DNA from: Conchocele bisecta
Taxonomy: Eukaryota; Mollusca; Bivalvia; Lucinida; Thyasiridae
Direction: 5' to 3'
NCBI GenBank assembly: GCA_029237695.1
Contig: CM055266.1
Location: forward strand, 124,114,569-124,178,568
Length of the DNA stretch: 64,000 nt
Shown: piece by piece, positions 63,423 to 64,000 of the stretch
How the letters are laid out: every line of letters starts with the position of its first letter
Numbering within the stretch: position 1 is the first letter of the stretch
Program-made: the position numbers and the translations under genes
The notes under the pieces: model-generated
The model's database searches: none
Seen by the model: only the letters and a program-made list of their open reading frames with translations
What the model was told of the DNA's origin: nothing

Positions 63423-64000
63423 TTCAATGATCGATTGTTAACCCTTATCCTGTGGAGCGCGGACAGTGTCCGCGCCACCGCATTTTACTCCTCACTGCTA
63501 ATCGCGGACCCTGTCCGCCGCACTAGGGGCTTCCCTCAAATATCTACCTCGTTTGCATTTTTACTACGGGATTCCCATTCAGAAAAGTTGTAAATTCATT
63601 CATAAATACATGTCACATGATGTTCACGTGATAATATCTAAATATACCGATCAATCGACGTTGAATATGCCAACACAAAGCCGTGTAATCCCAAAAGTCA
63701 ATACACAGAAAATTTCTCCAAAATGGCGAACCGTGTGATGAATGTAGATGAAGTTTTAGCACAATTATTAGTGTGGCAGTAATAATGTCATAAATAAGAT
63801 TTATTTTGGCAGTTACATACATATGACAGGCAATGGTTTTATACATTTAATATCCATTATAATAATGTAGTAAAAAGATGGATAAATAGTATTTCATAGC
63901 GAAACAATCAAATATAATTGTTGCAAATTATTTTTTTTCAAAGATTTCTGTATGTATGTGATACTTCTATATGTTCATATATGTTCAGATATTATTTACA
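63423..64000. other. Sequence without recognised gene
   Basis: 63437-63450 has TTAACCCTTATCC like a piggyBac-type end, and GCGCGGACAGTGTCCGCGC forms a GC hairpin at 63459-63477. The rest is AT-rich, and no 5-prime exon of the MIB2-like gene was found. Confidence 0.4.

Overview
The window reads as intronic, repeat-dense DNA of a marine or freshwater invertebrate, most likely a heterodont bivalve mollusc. The species cannot be fixed from sequence alone. Three things point there: a metazoan spliced gene with huge introns, tRNA-derived SINEs, and abundant elements that carry cores of about 150-170 bp rich in TGACCTTGACCTTGG, followed by GACG/TACG microsatellites and a 3-prime hairpin. That last layout resembles the pearl / Helentron-like elements known from bivalves. 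No prokaryotic, viral or autonomous transposase gene was recognised. Nearly all short open frames are non-coding noise inside repeats.

One real gene is supported. It is a mind bomb-type E3 ubiquitin ligase (MIB2-like) on the minus strand, running from 61024 down to 1491 and continuing beyond both window ends. I assembled ten internal exons by hand (60918-61024, 57852-58049, 53904-54130, 50449-50553, 45546-45777, 38846-38991, 38028-38176, 32849-33008, 8098-8258, 1491-1620). All have GT/AG borders and every phase joins, giving 1615 nt that encode 538 consecutive residues. In order they encode the end of the linker before the second MIB/HERC2 domain, that domain, the two MIB repeat modules, an acidic linker, and about five ankyrin repeats. 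The first MIB/HERC2 domain and ZZ finger should lie beyond 64000. The remaining ankyrin repeats and RING fingers should lie left of position 1.

The introns hold layered mobile DNA. 1-8097: a TA-flanked element split by a longer repeat, microsatellites, a three-unit tandem element and SINEs. 8259-32848 is one 24.6-kb intron with a G-rich foldback element, a 5.57-kb near-identical tandem duplication (10015-21143), two head-to-tail 168-bp-core elements (21086-24836), nested arrays (27404-30775) and an element with 475-bp terminal direct repeats (30988-32822). 33009-45545: three copies of one long repeat with truncated copies of an exon, foldback MITEs packed around exon vi, and a second 168-bp array. 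45778-64000: repeated MITE families (palindromic, TTAA-flanked and TA-flanked), many nested.

The strongest second-look signals are where mobile DNA touches splicing. An element has separated a pyrimidine tract from its 3-prime splice site at exon x. One exon sits in the loop of MITE inverted repeats. The acceptor of exon iii is serially duplicated upstream. Partial copies of exon vii remain in the introns. At least eight splice sites lie within about 30 nt of a repeat end.
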